Shown: positions 34,372-47,283, counted from the first letter of the stretch. The stretch: DNA of 64,000 nucleotides from Kluyveromyces lactis (GCF_000002515.2 NC_006042.1:1922001-1986000), one strand, 5' to 3'. Notes: generated by a model from the sequence alone, not told the origin. Made by a program: numbers and translations.

Positions 34372-34868
34372 GGCAGAACTTAATTCCCAACACTGTCGTG
34401 GTATATAGACGGCAAGTAGCGAATACACTTGTAGCCAACACTTGATATATAGCATCAATTATATCATATACGCCTATAAACCTTGGAGAAAGGGTCCACA
34501 GTTTCGTATATATCCGCCACACTATCACCCGACAAACATTCTTGCATCTGGGACCCCTGGGCCCTCTGCCGTTGAGTTGCGTACTGTCTTGTATCTTTTT
34601 GTACTCTTCACATGACCGTTTCAAGGCTTTTCGATGTATTTATTTTAAGAAACTACTGTTTCAGGAAATGATATCGAAATCTGAACGTTTTCCTGTTTTC
34701 ATAGTACATAAAACCAGGGAAACTTTTTGTATTGACATATTGGAATTTGATCTGAGACGTGGATGATACAAACAGGAGGCTTAGGTGAATAAGGTTTGAG
34801 GATAGGTTGGGGTAAACGTTCAGTAGGATTATCAAGGGTTGTGAAACCGGCAGGTTCAATATATAAAA
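34372..34868. promoter_or_regulatory. CHS1 promoter
   Basis: About 500 bp between co-oriented genes. No motif stands out. Reverse frames across it continue into CHS1 as its shadows. Confidence 0.4.
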
Positions 34869-37800
34869 ATGAGCTACAATTATAACGGCCAAGGTTATTA
34901 CCGATTCGACGGTGATGAACATAGGGCATCTCACCAAGCTCAAGAAAATAGTTATCAGATGTATGAGCCATCTGAAGACGACAGAAACGATGAAAATCAT
35001 AGGTACAGAACTGCTGCCGGAACAGATGAGCAGTATAATGGGTTTGTGAACCATTATCCGGAAATGGGTGAATATCGCCAGCCTGGTGATATGTCCCAAT
35101 ACCAGGTGCCAAATATTCAAGTGGATGCGTCAAGTCCTATAGCGAATACATTTGATCCGGCGTATCCTGGGCAAACTCCATATGTGCAAGCAGATTTTAA
35201 TGATAATCAGTATTACGGTAGAAATTCGTATCAGAATGAGCAAGCACCTAGTATTAACTCCGCGACCGATTATTATGCGAATCAAGATACAAGGCCAATC
35301 TTGGAACAACCTCATCAGTTATACAATTACCAGCAACAGGATGATATCGAAAATCCTATATACGTGGATCAAAACGGTGATGATTATCAGATCAACACTT
35401 ATTTAAACAGTAAAGGTGATATGGTGGATCCATTCGAAGCTGGCCAGCGTGGTGAACCGTCGGAGTGGGATATCAACGATTATGTTAGTAATTACGACGA
35501 CGAAGACGGAAGCAGTTCTTTCGGAAGTTATGGGAATGACGTGGCGACACTTGATAGGCTTGGTGAATTGAAATATGAATCAGATGAGGACGGTGCTGAC
35601 TTGGGAGAGAGAAAGTCTCCCGCCATTCAAAGAAAGCCAACGGTAGTTAGAAAGTTCAAATTATGTCAGGGAAATTTCATCTTCGATTGTCCAATCAGTA
35701 GCCAATTGTTGTCTCAATATTCTGCAGGAGCTGGTCCAGAAAAATTGTCTAATGAATTTAAGTTCATGAGATATCAAGCTGTTACCTGTGAACCAAACCA
35801 GTTTCAAAGTAATACGTTCAATTTACGTCAGTTGATGTATCCGTACCCAAGAAGAACAGAGCTTATGATCGTAATTACAATGTACAATGAAGATGATATT
35901 TTACTCGGCAAAACTTTGAAAGGTGTTATGGATAACATAAGACATTTTACAAAACGTTCAAACTCCTCTGTTTGGGGCCCAGATGCATGGAAGAAGATTT
36001 GTGTTTGTGTGGTTAGTGATGGTAGATCAAAAATTAATGAACGTTCTCTCGCGTTAATGAGTGCATTAGGTTGCTATCAAGATGGTTTTGCGAAAGAGGC
36101 TATCAATGACAAGAAAGTCGTCACTCATGTCTATGAACATACAACTAAAGTCAATATCACCTCTGTGTCATCTACGAATGTCGAGTTAGGATATGGCGAT
36201 AGCACCATACCTGTGCAAATGCTTTTCTGTTTGAAAGAGAAGAATCAGAAGAAGATTAATTCTCACCGTTGGGCATTTGAGGCCTTTGCAGAAACACTAA
36301 ACCCGAATGTCATAATTCTCTTGGATGCTGGTACAATGCCCGGAAAGGATTCTATTTATCAGCTATGGAGAGAGTTTAAGGATCCCCAAGTGGGTGGCGC
36401 ATGCGGTGAAATCAAAGCTGATTTAGGATCTGGATATACTAAACTATTAAATCCCTTGATTGCATCGCAAAACTTTGAATATAAAATGTCTAACATTTTG
36501 GATAAAACGACAGAATCTAACTTTGGGTTTATATCTGTCCTACCAGGTGCTTTTTCTGCCTATAGATTCGAGGCATTAAAAGGTGAACCGATGCGAAAGT
36601 ATTTCTTAGGTGACGACCTTAATGGTACCGTTTTCATCTCGAATATGTACTTGGCCGAAGATCGTATTTTATGTTTCGAAATCGTCACCAAACGTGATAG
36701 CAACTGGGTCTTAAGATATTGCCGTGGGTCATACGGTGCAACTGATGTGCCAGAAAAGATTCCAGAATTCATCCTCCAGAGAAGACGTTGGTTAAACGGG
36801 TCATTTTTTGCTGCGTTATATTCATTTATTCATTTCTACAAAATTTTCACATCTGGGCACACTATACTGAGGAAAATAATCTTAATGTTTGAGTTTACTT
36901 ACTTGTTCGTGACGACCTTAGTTTCATGGTTTTCGCTAAGTTCATTTTTCCTTGTATTCAGAATATTAACGCTATCGATAGCCATTTCATTCCCAGATTA
37001 TAAGGTTTTCAGAGTATTTTCAGTGTTATTCCTATGGTTATACGGGCTATCAGTGTTGGTGACATTCATCCTATCGCTTGGTAACAAACCGAAAGGAACA
37101 CCTTTATTCTATTTGAGTACATTTATTTTCTTTGCTGTTTTGATGGTGTATATGCTGGCATGTTCCATTTACATGAGTGTTTATTCTATTCAAAATCTGA
37201 TCGATTCAGGAACGACTACTTTCAAAGGATTAATTACGAAAGAAACATTCAGGGATTTGGTGATTTCCATAGGGTCAACTTATGCGCTTTACCTGTTAAG
37301 TTCGATTATCTACTTACATCCCATGCATATGTTTACGTCTCTGGTCCAATACGTGTTGTTAAGTCCATCGTATATCAACGTTTTGAACATTTATGCCTTC
37401 TGCAATGTGCATGATATTTCATGGGGTACCAAGGGCTCTGCTGCTAAACCGTTGGGATCCATCCAATCTAAGGATGATGGTACCGTCAAGATGGAAATTC
37501 CAATATCTGAGAAAGAAATTGATGAGAATTTCCACAAATTCAATAGTATCTTGACTGAACCTAAACCGAAAGAAGTTGAAGCAGAACTATCCTTAGAAGA
37601 ATCCAAATCAAGTTATTATGCCATGGTCAGATCTTTGGTAGTTATCCTATGGGTAGTTTCCAATTTCATCATAGTGGCCGTTGTGTTGGAGACCGGTGGT
37701 ATAAGTCAATACAAAGATATTGATGATTCAGCGAAAGGGTTTACTTCCACTGATCAAGAGGTGTCGATTTTAAATTCCAAATCTACGATTTATTTCTCAG

Positions 37801-37895
37801 TAATCCTTTGGATAGTTGCATTCATGGCATTATTTAGATTCATTGGATGTTGTGTCTATTGTATCGGAAGAACTGTCAGAAAGCTAAGGTTCTAA
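34869..37895 (+). CDS. CHS1: Chitin synthase 1
   Basis: A 1008-residue family 2 glycosyltransferase that polymerises N-acetylglucosamine from UDP-GlcNAc across the plasma membrane. The N-terminal about 250 residues are hydrophilic (Tyr/Asn/Gln-rich). The chitin synthase N-terminal domain precedes the catalytic core: ITMYNEDDILLGKTLKG near 338, DAGTMPG near 487, the EDRIL motif near 598, and QRRRW near 636. The C-terminal third has about seven membrane segments. The class and position next to YNL193W identify it as Chs1, the septum-repair synthase (zymogen activated by proteolysis in S. cerevisiae). Convergent with GAPDH. Confidence 0.96.
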   Translation: MSYNYNGQGYYRFDGDEHRASHQAQENSYQMYEPSEDDRNDENHRYRTAAGTDEQYNGFVNHYPEMGEYRQPGDMSQYQVPNIQVDASSPIANTFDPAYPGQTPYVQADFNDNQYYGRNSYQNEQAPSINSATDYYANQDTRPILEQPHQLYNYQQQDDIENPIYVDQNGDDYQINTYLNSKGDMVDPFEAGQRGEPSEWDINDYVSNYDDEDGSSSFGSYGNDVATLDRLGELKYESDEDGADLGERKSPAIQRKPTVVRKFKLCQGNFIFDCPISSQLLSQYSAGAGPEKLSNEFKFMRYQAVTCEPNQFQSNTFNLRQLMYPYPRRTELMIVITMYNEDDILLGKTLKGVMDNIRHFTKRSNSSVWGPDAWKKICVCVVSDGRSKINERSLALMSALGCYQDGFAKEAINDKKVVTHVYEHTTKVNITSVSSTNVELGYGDSTIPVQMLFCLKEKNQKKINSHRWAFEAFAETLNPNVIILLDAGTMPGKDSIYQLWREFKDPQVGGACGEIKADLGSGYTKLLNPLIASQNFEYKMSNILDKTTESNFGFISVLPGAFSAYRFEALKGEPMRKYFLGDDLNGTVFISNMYLAEDRILCFEIVTKRDSNWVLRYCRGSYGATDVPEKIPEFILQRRRWLNGSFFAALYSFIHFYKIFTSGHTILRKIILMFEFTYLFVTTLVSWFSLSSFFLVFRILTLSIAISFPDYKVFRVFSVLFLWLYGLSVLVTFILSLGNKPKGTPLFYLSTFIFFAVLMVYMLACSIYMSVYSIQNLIDSGTTTFKGLITKETFRDLVISIGSTYALYLLSSIIYLHPMHMFTSLVQYVLLSPSYINVLNIYAFCNVHDISWGTKGSAAKPLGSIQSKDDGTVKMEIPISEKEIDENFHKFNSILTEPKPKEVEAELSLEESKSSYYAMVRSLVVILWVVSNFIIVAVVLETGGISQYKDIDDSAKGFTSTDQEVSILNSKSTIYFSVILWIVAFMALFRFIGCCVYCIGRTVRKLRF

Positions 37896-38416
37896 CTAAG
37901 TGTTAACAAAGAATGTAATATAATACCAGCATACCAAAACGTTGGCGACAATTATTTTCTCCTTTTCAAGGAAGAGAGAGGTTTTGATGATTGATTTTAA
38001 TGATATAATGATAATAAAAGTGTCTTAAAATTGAATTATCATATATATATAATATATACACAATAATTTGAAAAGTATAAAAAAGATGGAACTGATGGTG
38101 AGGTGATCATTGTAGGCGACGTAATAAACCACTCAAACCAGTAAATGAAGTGAAATGGTTATGTGTATAAAAAAGGAATGAATAATTTTGGCAGTCGTTA
38201 GACACTTCATATTATTCGTCATTTTTTTTAATAATTTGTTGTAGTAGTTTTTATTTGGCGTAAAAACTTCCCTTCATAATTTGAATCAAAGTCCATAAAG
38301 CAAAGACTGGCATAGAATGGTTAAGATAAAGGTGATAAAAACTTAGAAGTAAAAAATGGAATCACTTGAAATATCGTTAGTCTCATCAAAAGCGTTCGTT
38401 AACTTAAAAGAGTAAT
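37896..38416. other. Convergent 3' flanks CHS1/GAPDH
   Basis: About 520 bp, AT-rich, with a TATATATATAATATATACA stretch near 38041-38060. No gene seen. Confidence 0.5.
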
Positions 38417-39610
<1,194 letters not shown>

Positions 39611-40230
39611 TTATATATCAAAATTAAGTACAATTACCAATAACCACACTAGTACATATTATAATGTAATAATATAAATTAGATATCCCTTTATTTCGCA
39701 GCACATTGTGCTCATTAGCTCATTGGCCCATAGAGAAGATGAAGCAAAGCAGTCGAAGCAGTACCAGTGTGCCATAGAGAACGTGATGAAATGGTAAGTT
39801 ATGGTACGTGATGGAACACGGGAATAGGGGCGGGACATTTGGGATCTGGTGAAAGTGTTGAATTATCCTTCAATAGAGGAAGTCCGTGATTTTCTCTTCC
39901 TGTCCAGTGGTTTCCAGTGGGATCGGTGGCTCCACTGGAAGCTGGGGAAACCATTGGGTTTTTGTCCTCTTTTTAGGGACAGAGAGTTCTAGGGCATGGA
40001 CAATACGTTACCGAGATGAGGGACATCCACTGTTCTGTTCTAACAAAAGAAGATGAAATGATTATCTTCCGGACTCCAGCTTTTCCATTTGCCTTCGCGC
40101 TTGCCTGTACGGTCGTTACCATACTTACCTTTCTTGCTTCTTCTCAAAATGGAATCCAGGTTTTTAGCTTCGTGTTTCTTTTTTTTTTTTACCATTTTTC
40201 AAATTTCAGTCTTCCATTTTCAGCTTCTTG

Positions 40231-40253
40231 TTTTTTTTTTTTTTTTTTTTTTT
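40231..40253. repeat. 23-nt poly(dT) tract
   Basis: An uninterrupted T run between the CTTCC boxes of the GAPDH/ADH1 promoter. Such tracts stiffen DNA and keep nucleosomes off promoters. Confidence 0.95.
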
Positions 40254-40773
40254 CATTTCAGTTTTTACAGCTTCCAGTCTCCCTCTTTCCTTCGATTTCC
40301 ATCTTCTTGTTTCTGTAGCCATCTTCCTATCACGTGCAAGGGAAGAAAGTGGGGGCCCAGCACCTTCTTTTTTGTTCTTTGGTGGGGGCTCGTTTTAGTT
40401 TTTACGTGCGTAATTGGGAATCTTCCGAGGTAGTATGACATGTCCGGTGGTGACCTGATACTTTCTGTTTCTCCGAGTAGGACAGAAGAGGAAAAAAAAA
40501 TAGCGTGTGATGTTCTTCTATTCTAGTAGTGTATTGATCTATTCACAATCAGATCACAATCATATGAGCAGATGATGTATTTTGGGTTGCTTTTCACCAA
40601 CCCAAGTATTCGATTGATCTTTATATACTGCGGTTATTTCTAGGTCTTAAACGGTTAACACCTGTTGCAGGGTGGTATGTATTTTTCTCAAAGTGTGCTA
40701 TTTTCACACCAGCTAGAAATCAGCTGTCTTACTTGTATACAATTAGACCAGCCATTTGGTCTTCTGGAATATG

Positions 40774-40780
40774 TATATAA
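40774..40780 (+). promoter_or_regulatory. ADH1 TATA box
   Basis: TATATAA, 171 bp upstream of the ADH1 ATG, with a pyrimidine-rich stretch and A-rich leader (AAAAAAAGATAAA) following, as in strongly expressed yeast genes. Confidence 0.7.
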
Positions 40781-40950
40781 ACACCCGGTCGATTCTGACA
40801 ATCCATCCACTTTTGTAGTAGGTCTCTCTATATCCATTTGTACAATGTTGTTTCTGTTTTGCCCTACATCATCATCAAGCAAAAACAATAGTTTCAATTG
40901 AAACATAAACAAGCTTTAAACACACAAACTCTATACTAAAAAAAGATAAA

Positions 40951-42003
40951 ATGGCCGCATCTATCCCAGAAACTCAAAAGGGTGTTATCTTCTACGAAAA
41001 CGGTGGTGAATTGCAATACAAGGACATCCCAGTTCCAAAGCCAAAGGCTAACGAACTTTTGATCAACGTCAAGTACTCCGGTGTCTGTCACACCGATTTG
41101 CACGCATGGAAGGGTGACTGGCCTTTGCCAACCAAATTGCCATTAGTTGGTGGTCACGAAGGTGCTGGTGTCGTTGTTGCTATGGGTGAAAACGTCAAGG
41201 GCTGGAAGATTGGTGACTTCGCTGGTATCAAATGGTTGAACGGTTCTTGTATGTCCTGTGAATACTGTGAATTGTCCAACGAATCCAACTGTCCAGAAGC
41301 TGACTTGTCCGGTTACACTCACGACGGTTCTTTCCAACAATACGCTACTGCTGATGCCGTTCAAGCTGCCAAGATCCCAGTCGGTACTGACTTGGCTGAA
41401 GTTGCTCCAGTGCTATGTGCTGGTGTCACCGTTTACAAGGCCCTAAAATCCGCCAACTTGAAGGCCGGTGACTGGGTCGCCATCTCTGGTGCTGCTGGTG
41501 GTCTAGGTTCTCTAGCTGTCCAATACGCCAAGGCCATGGGTTACAGAGTGTTGGGTATCGATGCTGGTGAAGAAAAGGCTAAGTTGTTCAAGGACTTGGG
41601 TGGTGAATACTTCATTGATTTCACCAAGTCCAAGAACATCCCAGAAGAAGTCATCGAAGCTACCAAGGGTGGTGCTCACGGTGTCATCAACGTCTCTGTC
41701 TCCGAATTCGCTATCGAACAATCTACCAACTACGTCAGATCTAACGGTACCGTCGTATTGGTCGGTCTACCAAGAGACGCCAAGTGTAAGTCCGATGTCT
41801 TTAACCAAGTTGTGAAGTCCATCTCCATTGTCGGTTCTTACGTCGGTAACAGAGCTGACACCAGAGAAGCCATTGACTTCTTCTCCAGAGGTCTAGTCAA
41901 GGCTCCAATCCACGTCGTTGGTTTGTCCGAACTACCATCCATCTACGAAAAGATGGAAAAGGGTGCTATCGTCGGTAGATACGTCGTCGACACTTCAAAA
42001 TAA
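40951..42003 (+). CDS. ADH1: Alcohol dehydrogenase I, cytosolic
   Basis: A 350-residue zinc alcohol dehydrogenase interconverting acetaldehyde plus NADH with ethanol plus NAD+. The catalytic zinc site includes CHTDLHAW (Cys46 region) and GHEGAG. The structural zinc cysteines are in [15 protein letters not shown] (near 100-114). The nucleotide-binding motif is SGAAGGLGS (near 180). There is no N-terminal mitochondrial presequence, so it is cytosolic. It has very strong codon bias. The protein agrees with my memory of K. lactis ADH1. Neighbours MRPS9 (next to ADH5 in S. cerevisiae) and MHF1/DUF1 (next to ADH1 there) show that it is the pre-duplication counterpart of both. Confidence 0.97.
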   Translation: MAASIPETQKGVIFYENGGELQYKDIPVPKPKANELLINVKYSGVCHTDLHAWKGDWPLPTKLPLVGGHEGAGVVVAMGENVKGWKIGDFAGIKWLNGSCMSCEYCELSNESNCPEADLSGYTHDGSFQQYATADAVQAAKIPVGTDLAEVAPVLCAGVTVYKALKSANLKAGDWVAISGAAGGLGSLAVQYAKAMGYRVLGIDAGEEKAKLFKDLGGEYFIDFTKSKNIPEEVIEATKGGAHGVINVSVSEFAIEQSTNYVRSNGTVVLVGLPRDAKCKSDVFNQVVKSISIVGSYVGNRADTREAIDFFSRGLVKAPIHVVGLSELPSIYEKMEKGAIVGRYVVDTSK

Positions 42004-42629
42004 TGAAATCTCTTCCGCATTCAAGTCATGACTTTTTTCACCTTTTATATGTTTCCCTCCTCTCTCCGTTTATATAAAACATATCTGATCATTACTTCCC
42101 ACTTATTCCGCCTGGTGTAGTGCTACTAGATCAATCCAACTTTATAATAAATCATTTTATAGACCTTCAAAATGAGACACGATATAATACTTTAATTCTT
42201 TAGCTCTTTTATAATAATTCTTACCACCCAAAAAAAAGGGAACTAATAACACCATTATACCATTACAGTACACATTGCGACCATCACCCTTAAGGTGAAT
42301 ACATCTGACCCCTAAAACAACTGGTACGTTCCAACTAGCTGACCTCTTAAGTACATCGACAATGTTCGCTTCGACCATCACACTGTACGAGTTGAAGTTC
42401 CATGTCTAACTCTGTATACATTGTCACTGGGAGCGAGCCAGACACGGATCTGCATTTCTAGATTGAAAAACTGAGAAAGTGAAAAATTTGGAAAGCTCAA
42501 CCAGAGGTAGAGATAGAGATAGAGACAGACATAAATTAAGCTGAGCAGTCTTTATCTTAGTCGCCTGAGGTCTTTCGTGAGCAGTTTCCACAGGGATAGA
42601 AGGGGAGACTAAAACCAAAGATCAGAAAA
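42004..42629. promoter_or_regulatory. ADH1 3' flank and MRPS9 promoter
   Basis: About 630 bp. It contains ADH1 3' sequence with TTTATAT-type elements, one near-match to a zinc element (ACCCTTAAGGT, 42286-42296) of doubtful meaning, and a GATAGAGATAGAGA repeat just before MRPS9 (42512-42527). No gene seen. Confidence 0.4.
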
Positions 42630-43523
42630 ATGTTCTCACGTTTAACTGGTGTCTCTTTGAGACAGGGTCTTACGGTACAGAAAAGACTATTCTCTTATGC
42701 CAGGCCATTGTTTAACAGCTCGGGGTCTGAGAGGACCGGTTCTGGTTCAAGGCAGTACAATGATGGCGCCCGTGCTGGTGCAGAATATGGTTACACAGGG
42801 ACTAGAATTGTGCCTAAGTTGTCTACTTTTTACTCCGCCAACCCACATCACGAAGCTCATATCGATAACTTAGAAGCGTTGTTGAGGAAATATATCAAAT
42901 ATCCTACCGTCCAAGTGGAAGAAAGGCCTTCCTGGTTGAGTTTGCAAGAGTACGCTCTAATAGGTGGTGGGTCCCGTTTGAAATCTACCCAGTATAAGCA
43001 GCTTTTGTTCATGTTGAACCGTTTGAATTCTATTGATCCACAGTTGGTTACCGATGAGATTTCGAACACTTTAGCGAAATACCATAAGAAGACGAAGTTG
43101 CAACCTCAAAGAGATACTTTGAAGCAATTAGACGAGTTTGGTAGAAGTTTGGCCATCGGAAGAAGAAAGACCTCTACTGCCAAGGTATATGTGGTTCGTG
43201 GTGAAGGTAAGATCTTAGTTAACGACCGTCAATTAAACGATTACTTCGTTAAAATGAAGGACAGAGAATCCGTAATGTATCCATTAAAAGCCATTGACAG
43301 TGTTGGCAAATATAACGTCTTTGCAATGGTTTCCGGAGGTGGTATTACGGGGCAAGCCGATGCCTTGATGCATGCAATCGGTAAGGCATTGGTTGCTTTC
43401 AACCCACTATTGAAAACTAGATTGCATAGATCCGGTGTCTTGACAAGAGATTACAGACACGTCGAAAGAAAGAAGCCTGGTAAGAGAAAGGCAAGAAAGA
43501 TGCCTACCTGGGTTAAGCGTTGA
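42630..43523 (+). CDS. MRPS9: Mitochondrial ribosomal protein uS9m
   Basis: A 297-residue protein. The N-terminus is rich in Arg/Ser without acids ([24 protein letters not shown]), a typical mitochondrial targeting sequence. The S9 domain spans about 170-297, starting at the [10 protein letters not shown] signature and including [20 protein letters not shown] and the basic C-terminus [17 protein letters not shown] that reaches the decoding site. S. cerevisiae MRPS9 is adjacent to ADH5 (YBR145W), as this gene is to ADH1. Convergent with MHF1 at only 99 bp. Confidence 0.95.
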   Translation: MFSRLTGVSLRQGLTVQKRLFSYARPLFNSSGSERTGSGSRQYNDGARAGAEYGYTGTRIVPKLSTFYSANPHHEAHIDNLEALLRKYIKYPTVQVEERPSWLSLQEYALIGGGSRLKSTQYKQLLFMLNRLNSIDPQLVTDEISNTLAKYHKKTKLQPQRDTLKQLDEFGRSLAIGRRKTSTAKVYVVRGEGKILVNDRQLNDYFVKMKDRESVMYPLKAIDSVGKYNVFAMVSGGGITGQADALMHAIGKALVAFNPLLKTRLHRSGVLTRDYRHVERKKPGKRKARKMPTWVKR

Positions 43524-43622
43524 TCTGATATTAGTCTCTGACCTTTCCATTAAAAAAAACACATGCTTGTTTCACAAGTCCTGTACATATATAGCAATTT
43601 TACATAATTTAACAAGCTCCTT

Positions 43623-43940
43623 TCACCTTTTACTCTGTCGTCCTACGTTAGCATCTCGTAGTTCCATTAGTCGTAGTTTCAAAAAATCTTGTAGATCCTT
43701 GTTCTTCCTTGTTCGTAGTAACATATCTTCAGACGTAACAACATTTCTGTTAGCATGTTGGGCAAAAGCTTCCAAATCACCACCAACCTCACATATCTGC
43801 TGGTAAACCAGTTCAGTAAGAGTGTTGACATATTTTGAATTGTATTTTACATCTTCTGGTAGTTCTCTTTTGATAATCGATTCCACATAGAACCACAGCT
43901 TCCCGCGTAACTGGGATCGTAATCTCTTCTCTTCATCCAT
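43623..43940 (-). CDS. MHF1: Mhf1/CENP-S histone-fold protein
   Basis: A small, 105-residue histone-fold protein: helix 1 QLRGKLWFYVESIIKREL, helix 2 SKYVNTLTELVYQQICEVGGDLEAFAQHA, and the short NVVTSEDMLL strand-helix typical of CENP-S. Mhf1 pairs with Mhf2 to bind DNA and help Mph1/FANCM at stalled forks, and works at kinetochores. In S. cerevisiae MHF1 (YOL086W-A) lies between ADH1 and DUF1, as here (with MRPS9 interposed). It is easily missed in automatic annotation because of its size. Confidence 0.9.
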   Translation of the reverse strand: MDEEKRLRSQLRGKLWFYVESIIKRELPEDVKYNSKYVNTLTELVYQQICEVGGDLEAFAQHANRNVVTSEDMLLRTRKNKDLQDFLKLRLMELRDANVGRQSKR

Positions 43941-44372
43941 ATTTGATCAACTGAACGACGCTACCATGAATAGAGCCCACAGGACAATGCCAAGTCAGGA
44001 ATTGCCAGCTCAAAACTCTAAACGAACTGCTCAATCGATTGTAATCTTGTATATCTTGCATATCTTGGATATCTCCGCATTCCCAATGCATATCAATTAT
44101 ATTCATGTTTTCAACAGTTTCCAGAATAGAGGCAATTTGCATATATATAACGAAGACAACAGAATGTTTGATATCAGATAAATAAAAGATGGAGATTACA
44201 AAGAACAGCGTTAGAAAGTGAGGCGCAAACGTTTTTCGTGAAAATTACTACTTGACGAGACACTAGTGAGGTGTATGCTTGTGAAAATACGAGTCAGGTT
44301 ATCCTTTTGCTCGAAACTGATAACTTATAGAGACATCTTGTTTTAGGTATTGCAAAAGAATAGGTTCAACAA
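43941..44372. promoter_or_regulatory. Divergent promoter MHF1/DUF1
   Basis: About 430 bp. No convincing gene or strong motif; small frames on both strands here are without features. Confidence 0.4.
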
Positions 44373-47036
44373 ATGAGCAAGTATACGTTGTCGTTCGGTT
44401 TGCTTCCGTTAGAACTGGATTCTGATACGAAGCATCTTTTGCCCATCAGCTCAATTACAAACTTAGATTCTACTGTGATAACTACTGGACGTGATGGGAA
44501 CGTAGTTATTGAAGAGACTCAGACGAAGTTGGCTGTGCATAGCGATTGGATCAGTGGCATAGCTTGCCTATCTGCCGCCAAATTTTTAACGGTGTCTCAT
44601 GATTTCACTATCTGCTACAACTGGAAAACGACTATTTGGAACCATAAGATTGTCGGCTACCATGCTGACTATGTGAAGGGGATAGCTTTAATAGGATTAG
44701 AAGACATGAAATGCAGATACGCCACGGTAGGTTTGGATAAGAAGCTAAAGATCTGGGAACTGGATCTTTTTGAGGTGGAGAACGAGGAAGACGTTGAAGC
44801 TAAATTACTTGGAAAATTCGATAACACCACGCATCATGATGCAGGGTCTATTTATTGCCTGACTGCTACGAAGGACGTCATTATCTTTGGAGATAACGAA
44901 GGCCGTTTAAGCTGGTACGATATAAATAGTTACAGTGTGATAAGAACCATAGATGACGCAGCTGGTGTGAACTTAAAGACTTTGAAGCTTTTAGATGATG
45001 AAACAACCGTTCTTAGTACAAGCGCAGATGGAGAGATCAAACTTTGGAATGTTGAAAGTGGCAAATGCCTTTGGACCAAACAGTTGTCGCACGCAATATG
45101 GTCGGTAGAAGGAACGCTTTCTAAAGATTTATTTCTTGGCGACTGCATGGGTAATATAACGCAACTTCAAGGTAATCAGATATCTGTTATCTACAAGCCA
45201 AGCGATTGCGACACAAAAACAGGTGGCATTCTGGCAATGGCCATTATAGAAGATGTGTTGTGGTTCTCCAGATCAGGAAATTCGGATCTAAACAAGTTGA
45301 ACTTGTTGAGTAAGAAGCTCACGGTTATAGAAGGTGGCCATGCACTAGTGCGGTGTTCTTTGTTGACAAACCGCAGACATGTCATCACGGAAAATACATC
45401 CGGTGAGTTGGAGAAGTGGGATATTGTTTCTTGTGAGCTGGTTGAAAAAATCAGCCGAGACGAAGGTAATTTCGATGAGGTGGTCAGAAAACTGAATCCC
45501 AAAGAAGTCTTACAGCACTGGTGCTCCGTTTCGATAAAACGAGGCATTCTTTTTGTAAAGATCAATGAACGTTTCCTGAATACCGAAGTATACGGAAGTG
45601 CCCTCACCGATTATGTAATAGTCAACGAGGATAAAGTTGACGAAATTAATTTGGACGAAAGATACAATTTGGGTCGTATAGCTGTCAATTCATTATTACA
45701 TGGTTTTATTGATTATGAATTGGCGAAGGATAAGAAATTCAGAGAAGATATTTCTTCCACAAAGAAGCAAACTCCTCCATCTACTCCAAATCTATTAAGA
45801 AGACACAACTCAATGGCCTCTGACCATACGAACCCTGATCAACATAAAGACAACAAAAGTATCAAGGAGAAAAGACGATTATCTATATTTACCAAGTTCA
45901 CTCAATCAAATAACACTACCCCGCAAAGTTCGGCCCCCAACACCCCCAATGGTATACCTGACGTCCCACATACATATCACGGCATAATCGAAGAAAGCGA
46001 AGATGAGATGGGAATGATGTTACCTGGCCCAGCAACTGCTCTACCTACTTCATCGAAACCGGCGAACCTCACTTTGACAAGGTCTGTTACTGAACAAAGT
46101 ATCGAGAGATCTGCTACACCTTCAAGCACATTTGGTTTCCATAACAGATCATCGAGGGTAAAACTAGAAACTAACAGCATCGATGACCTTCATAGTATCT
46201 CTTCTACTGGGAATGGTGAAGTGAACTTCAAATTCAATTCAAAGAGTTTTTCCAAAGATCTGTCTGAACGAAAGCCAGGACTTTTCTTGAACGAATATAT
46301 CGAAGAAGTTTATCACGCTTATTTGAAACAGGCTCCAAACTCCTCATCAACGTTCATGAAGTTTGGGAGGCGGATCCCCGAGACTTTGTTCATCAGAGAC
46401 TCAACTAGACCCGTGATACAAATCAAGAGTGGATGCATTCTCACGGTCAACCATTGGAAAGAGGGGTCCACAGGGGAAACTATTGCATTTTCCACATATC
46501 TCCCACCCCCTACATATACGGCAAACGACTTGATCGATAACTACCATACTTATGAATCATTAGAAAGACATCTCCCGATATGGCTTGGAAAGATTCTTTT
46601 CAAAGAGGATAAAGTCATTAAGACGTACCCAAAAATCACATTCATCATCCAGCCTTGGAAGGACGAGGCTCATTTATCGGAGGAAACGCAACAATCGCCA
46701 GAGGCTGAAAGACTAGTAGTAGAACATAAAAGATCAGGGTTCCACAAAAAATCTAAACCACCTGAATCACCCTTAATGCTACCGAAGATTAACGATAGCA
46801 ATGTTAGATTAACAGCTGCAAATATGATAAAGGCAAAAAAGATCAAGACTTACATAGTGGATAGATTCGAATCAAAGACACCTGAGATGAAAAACAAAGA
46901 AGATCCAAGCGAATGGTTAGAAATCTTGTGCAAAGGAACAGTACTAGAAAACGATATCACCCTGAGTGCTATACGCACTTTATACTGGAAATCAAACACA
47001 GACATTGTTCTTGAATATAGACGTAAACCGACTTAA
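44373..47036 (+). CDS. DUF1: Duf1/WDR48-type WD40 protein, deubiquitinase cofactor
   Basis: An 887-residue protein. About seven WD40 repeats cover residues 1-350, for example GRDGNVVIEE, GLDKKLKIWELDLFE and SADGEIKLWNVESGKCLW. A low-complexity Ser/Thr/Pro linker follows (about 460-640). The C-terminal domain (about 650-887) fits the DUF3337/SUMO-like domain of human WDR48/UAF1. In S. cerevisiae Duf1 binds and stimulates the ubiquitin protease Ubp9. The order ADH1-MHF1-DUF1 is conserved. It is shorter than the S. cerevisiae protein. Confidence 0.9.
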   Translation: MSKYTLSFGLLPLELDSDTKHLLPISSITNLDSTVITTGRDGNVVIEETQTKLAVHSDWISGIACLSAAKFLTVSHDFTICYNWKTTIWNHKIVGYHADYVKGIALIGLEDMKCRYATVGLDKKLKIWELDLFEVENEEDVEAKLLGKFDNTTHHDAGSIYCLTATKDVIIFGDNEGRLSWYDINSYSVIRTIDDAAGVNLKTLKLLDDETTVLSTSADGEIKLWNVESGKCLWTKQLSHAIWSVEGTLSKDLFLGDCMGNITQLQGNQISVIYKPSDCDTKTGGILAMAIIEDVLWFSRSGNSDLNKLNLLSKKLTVIEGGHALVRCSLLTNRRHVITENTSGELEKWDIVSCELVEKISRDEGNFDEVVRKLNPKEVLQHWCSVSIKRGILFVKINERFLNTEVYGSALTDYVIVNEDKVDEINLDERYNLGRIAVNSLLHGFIDYELAKDKKFREDISSTKKQTPPSTPNLLRRHNSMASDHTNPDQHKDNKSIKEKRRLSIFTKFTQSNNTTPQSSAPNTPNGIPDVPHTYHGIIEESEDEMGMMLPGPATALPTSSKPANLTLTRSVTEQSIERSATPSSTFGFHNRSSRVKLETNSIDDLHSISSTGNGEVNFKFNSKSFSKDLSERKPGLFLNEYIEEVYHAYLKQAPNSSSTFMKFGRRIPETLFIRDSTRPVIQIKSGCILTVNHWKEGSTGETIAFSTYLPPPTYTANDLIDNYHTYESLERHLPIWLGKILFKEDKVIKTYPKITFIIQPWKDEAHLSEETQQSPEAERLVVEHKRSGFHKKSKPPESPLMLPKINDSNVRLTAANMIKAKKIKTYIVDRFESKTPEMKNKEDPSEWLEILCKGTVLENDITLSAIRTLYWKSNTDIVLEYRRKPT

Positions 47037-47283
47037 AATTAAGAGAGACTGTGAGACTAAGTTCTCACCCAGGCTTATCAATATATATATATATAACTAA
47101 ATATAGACATATATACAAACATAGAACTACACCTGCCGCCCTTGACTCAGAGCATTCCATACCAACACAAGACAGGCACGTGACTGAAATCATGAAGGAC
47201 GAGTTTGATGGTTTGGCTCTGTTTCCTTCTTTCATCGCATTGAAATTTCGAAGGTTTGTTGAAGTTTTTCTTTTTCTTTTCAG

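Noticed and set aside
40121-40130. ATACTTACCT, identical to the 5' end of yeast U1 snRNA
   Set aside because: The match stops after 10 bases and the following sequence is unlike U1; a 10-mer match in 64 kb on two strands is not surprising.
40016-40433. Phe/Leu-rich frames of 100 and 114 codons
   Set aside because: They are produced by the T-rich GAPDH/ADH1 promoter tract.
42286-42296. Zinc-element-like ACCCTTAAGGT between ADH1 and MRPS9
   Set aside because: One mismatch, and it lies downstream of ADH1; no zinc-related gene is placed to use it.
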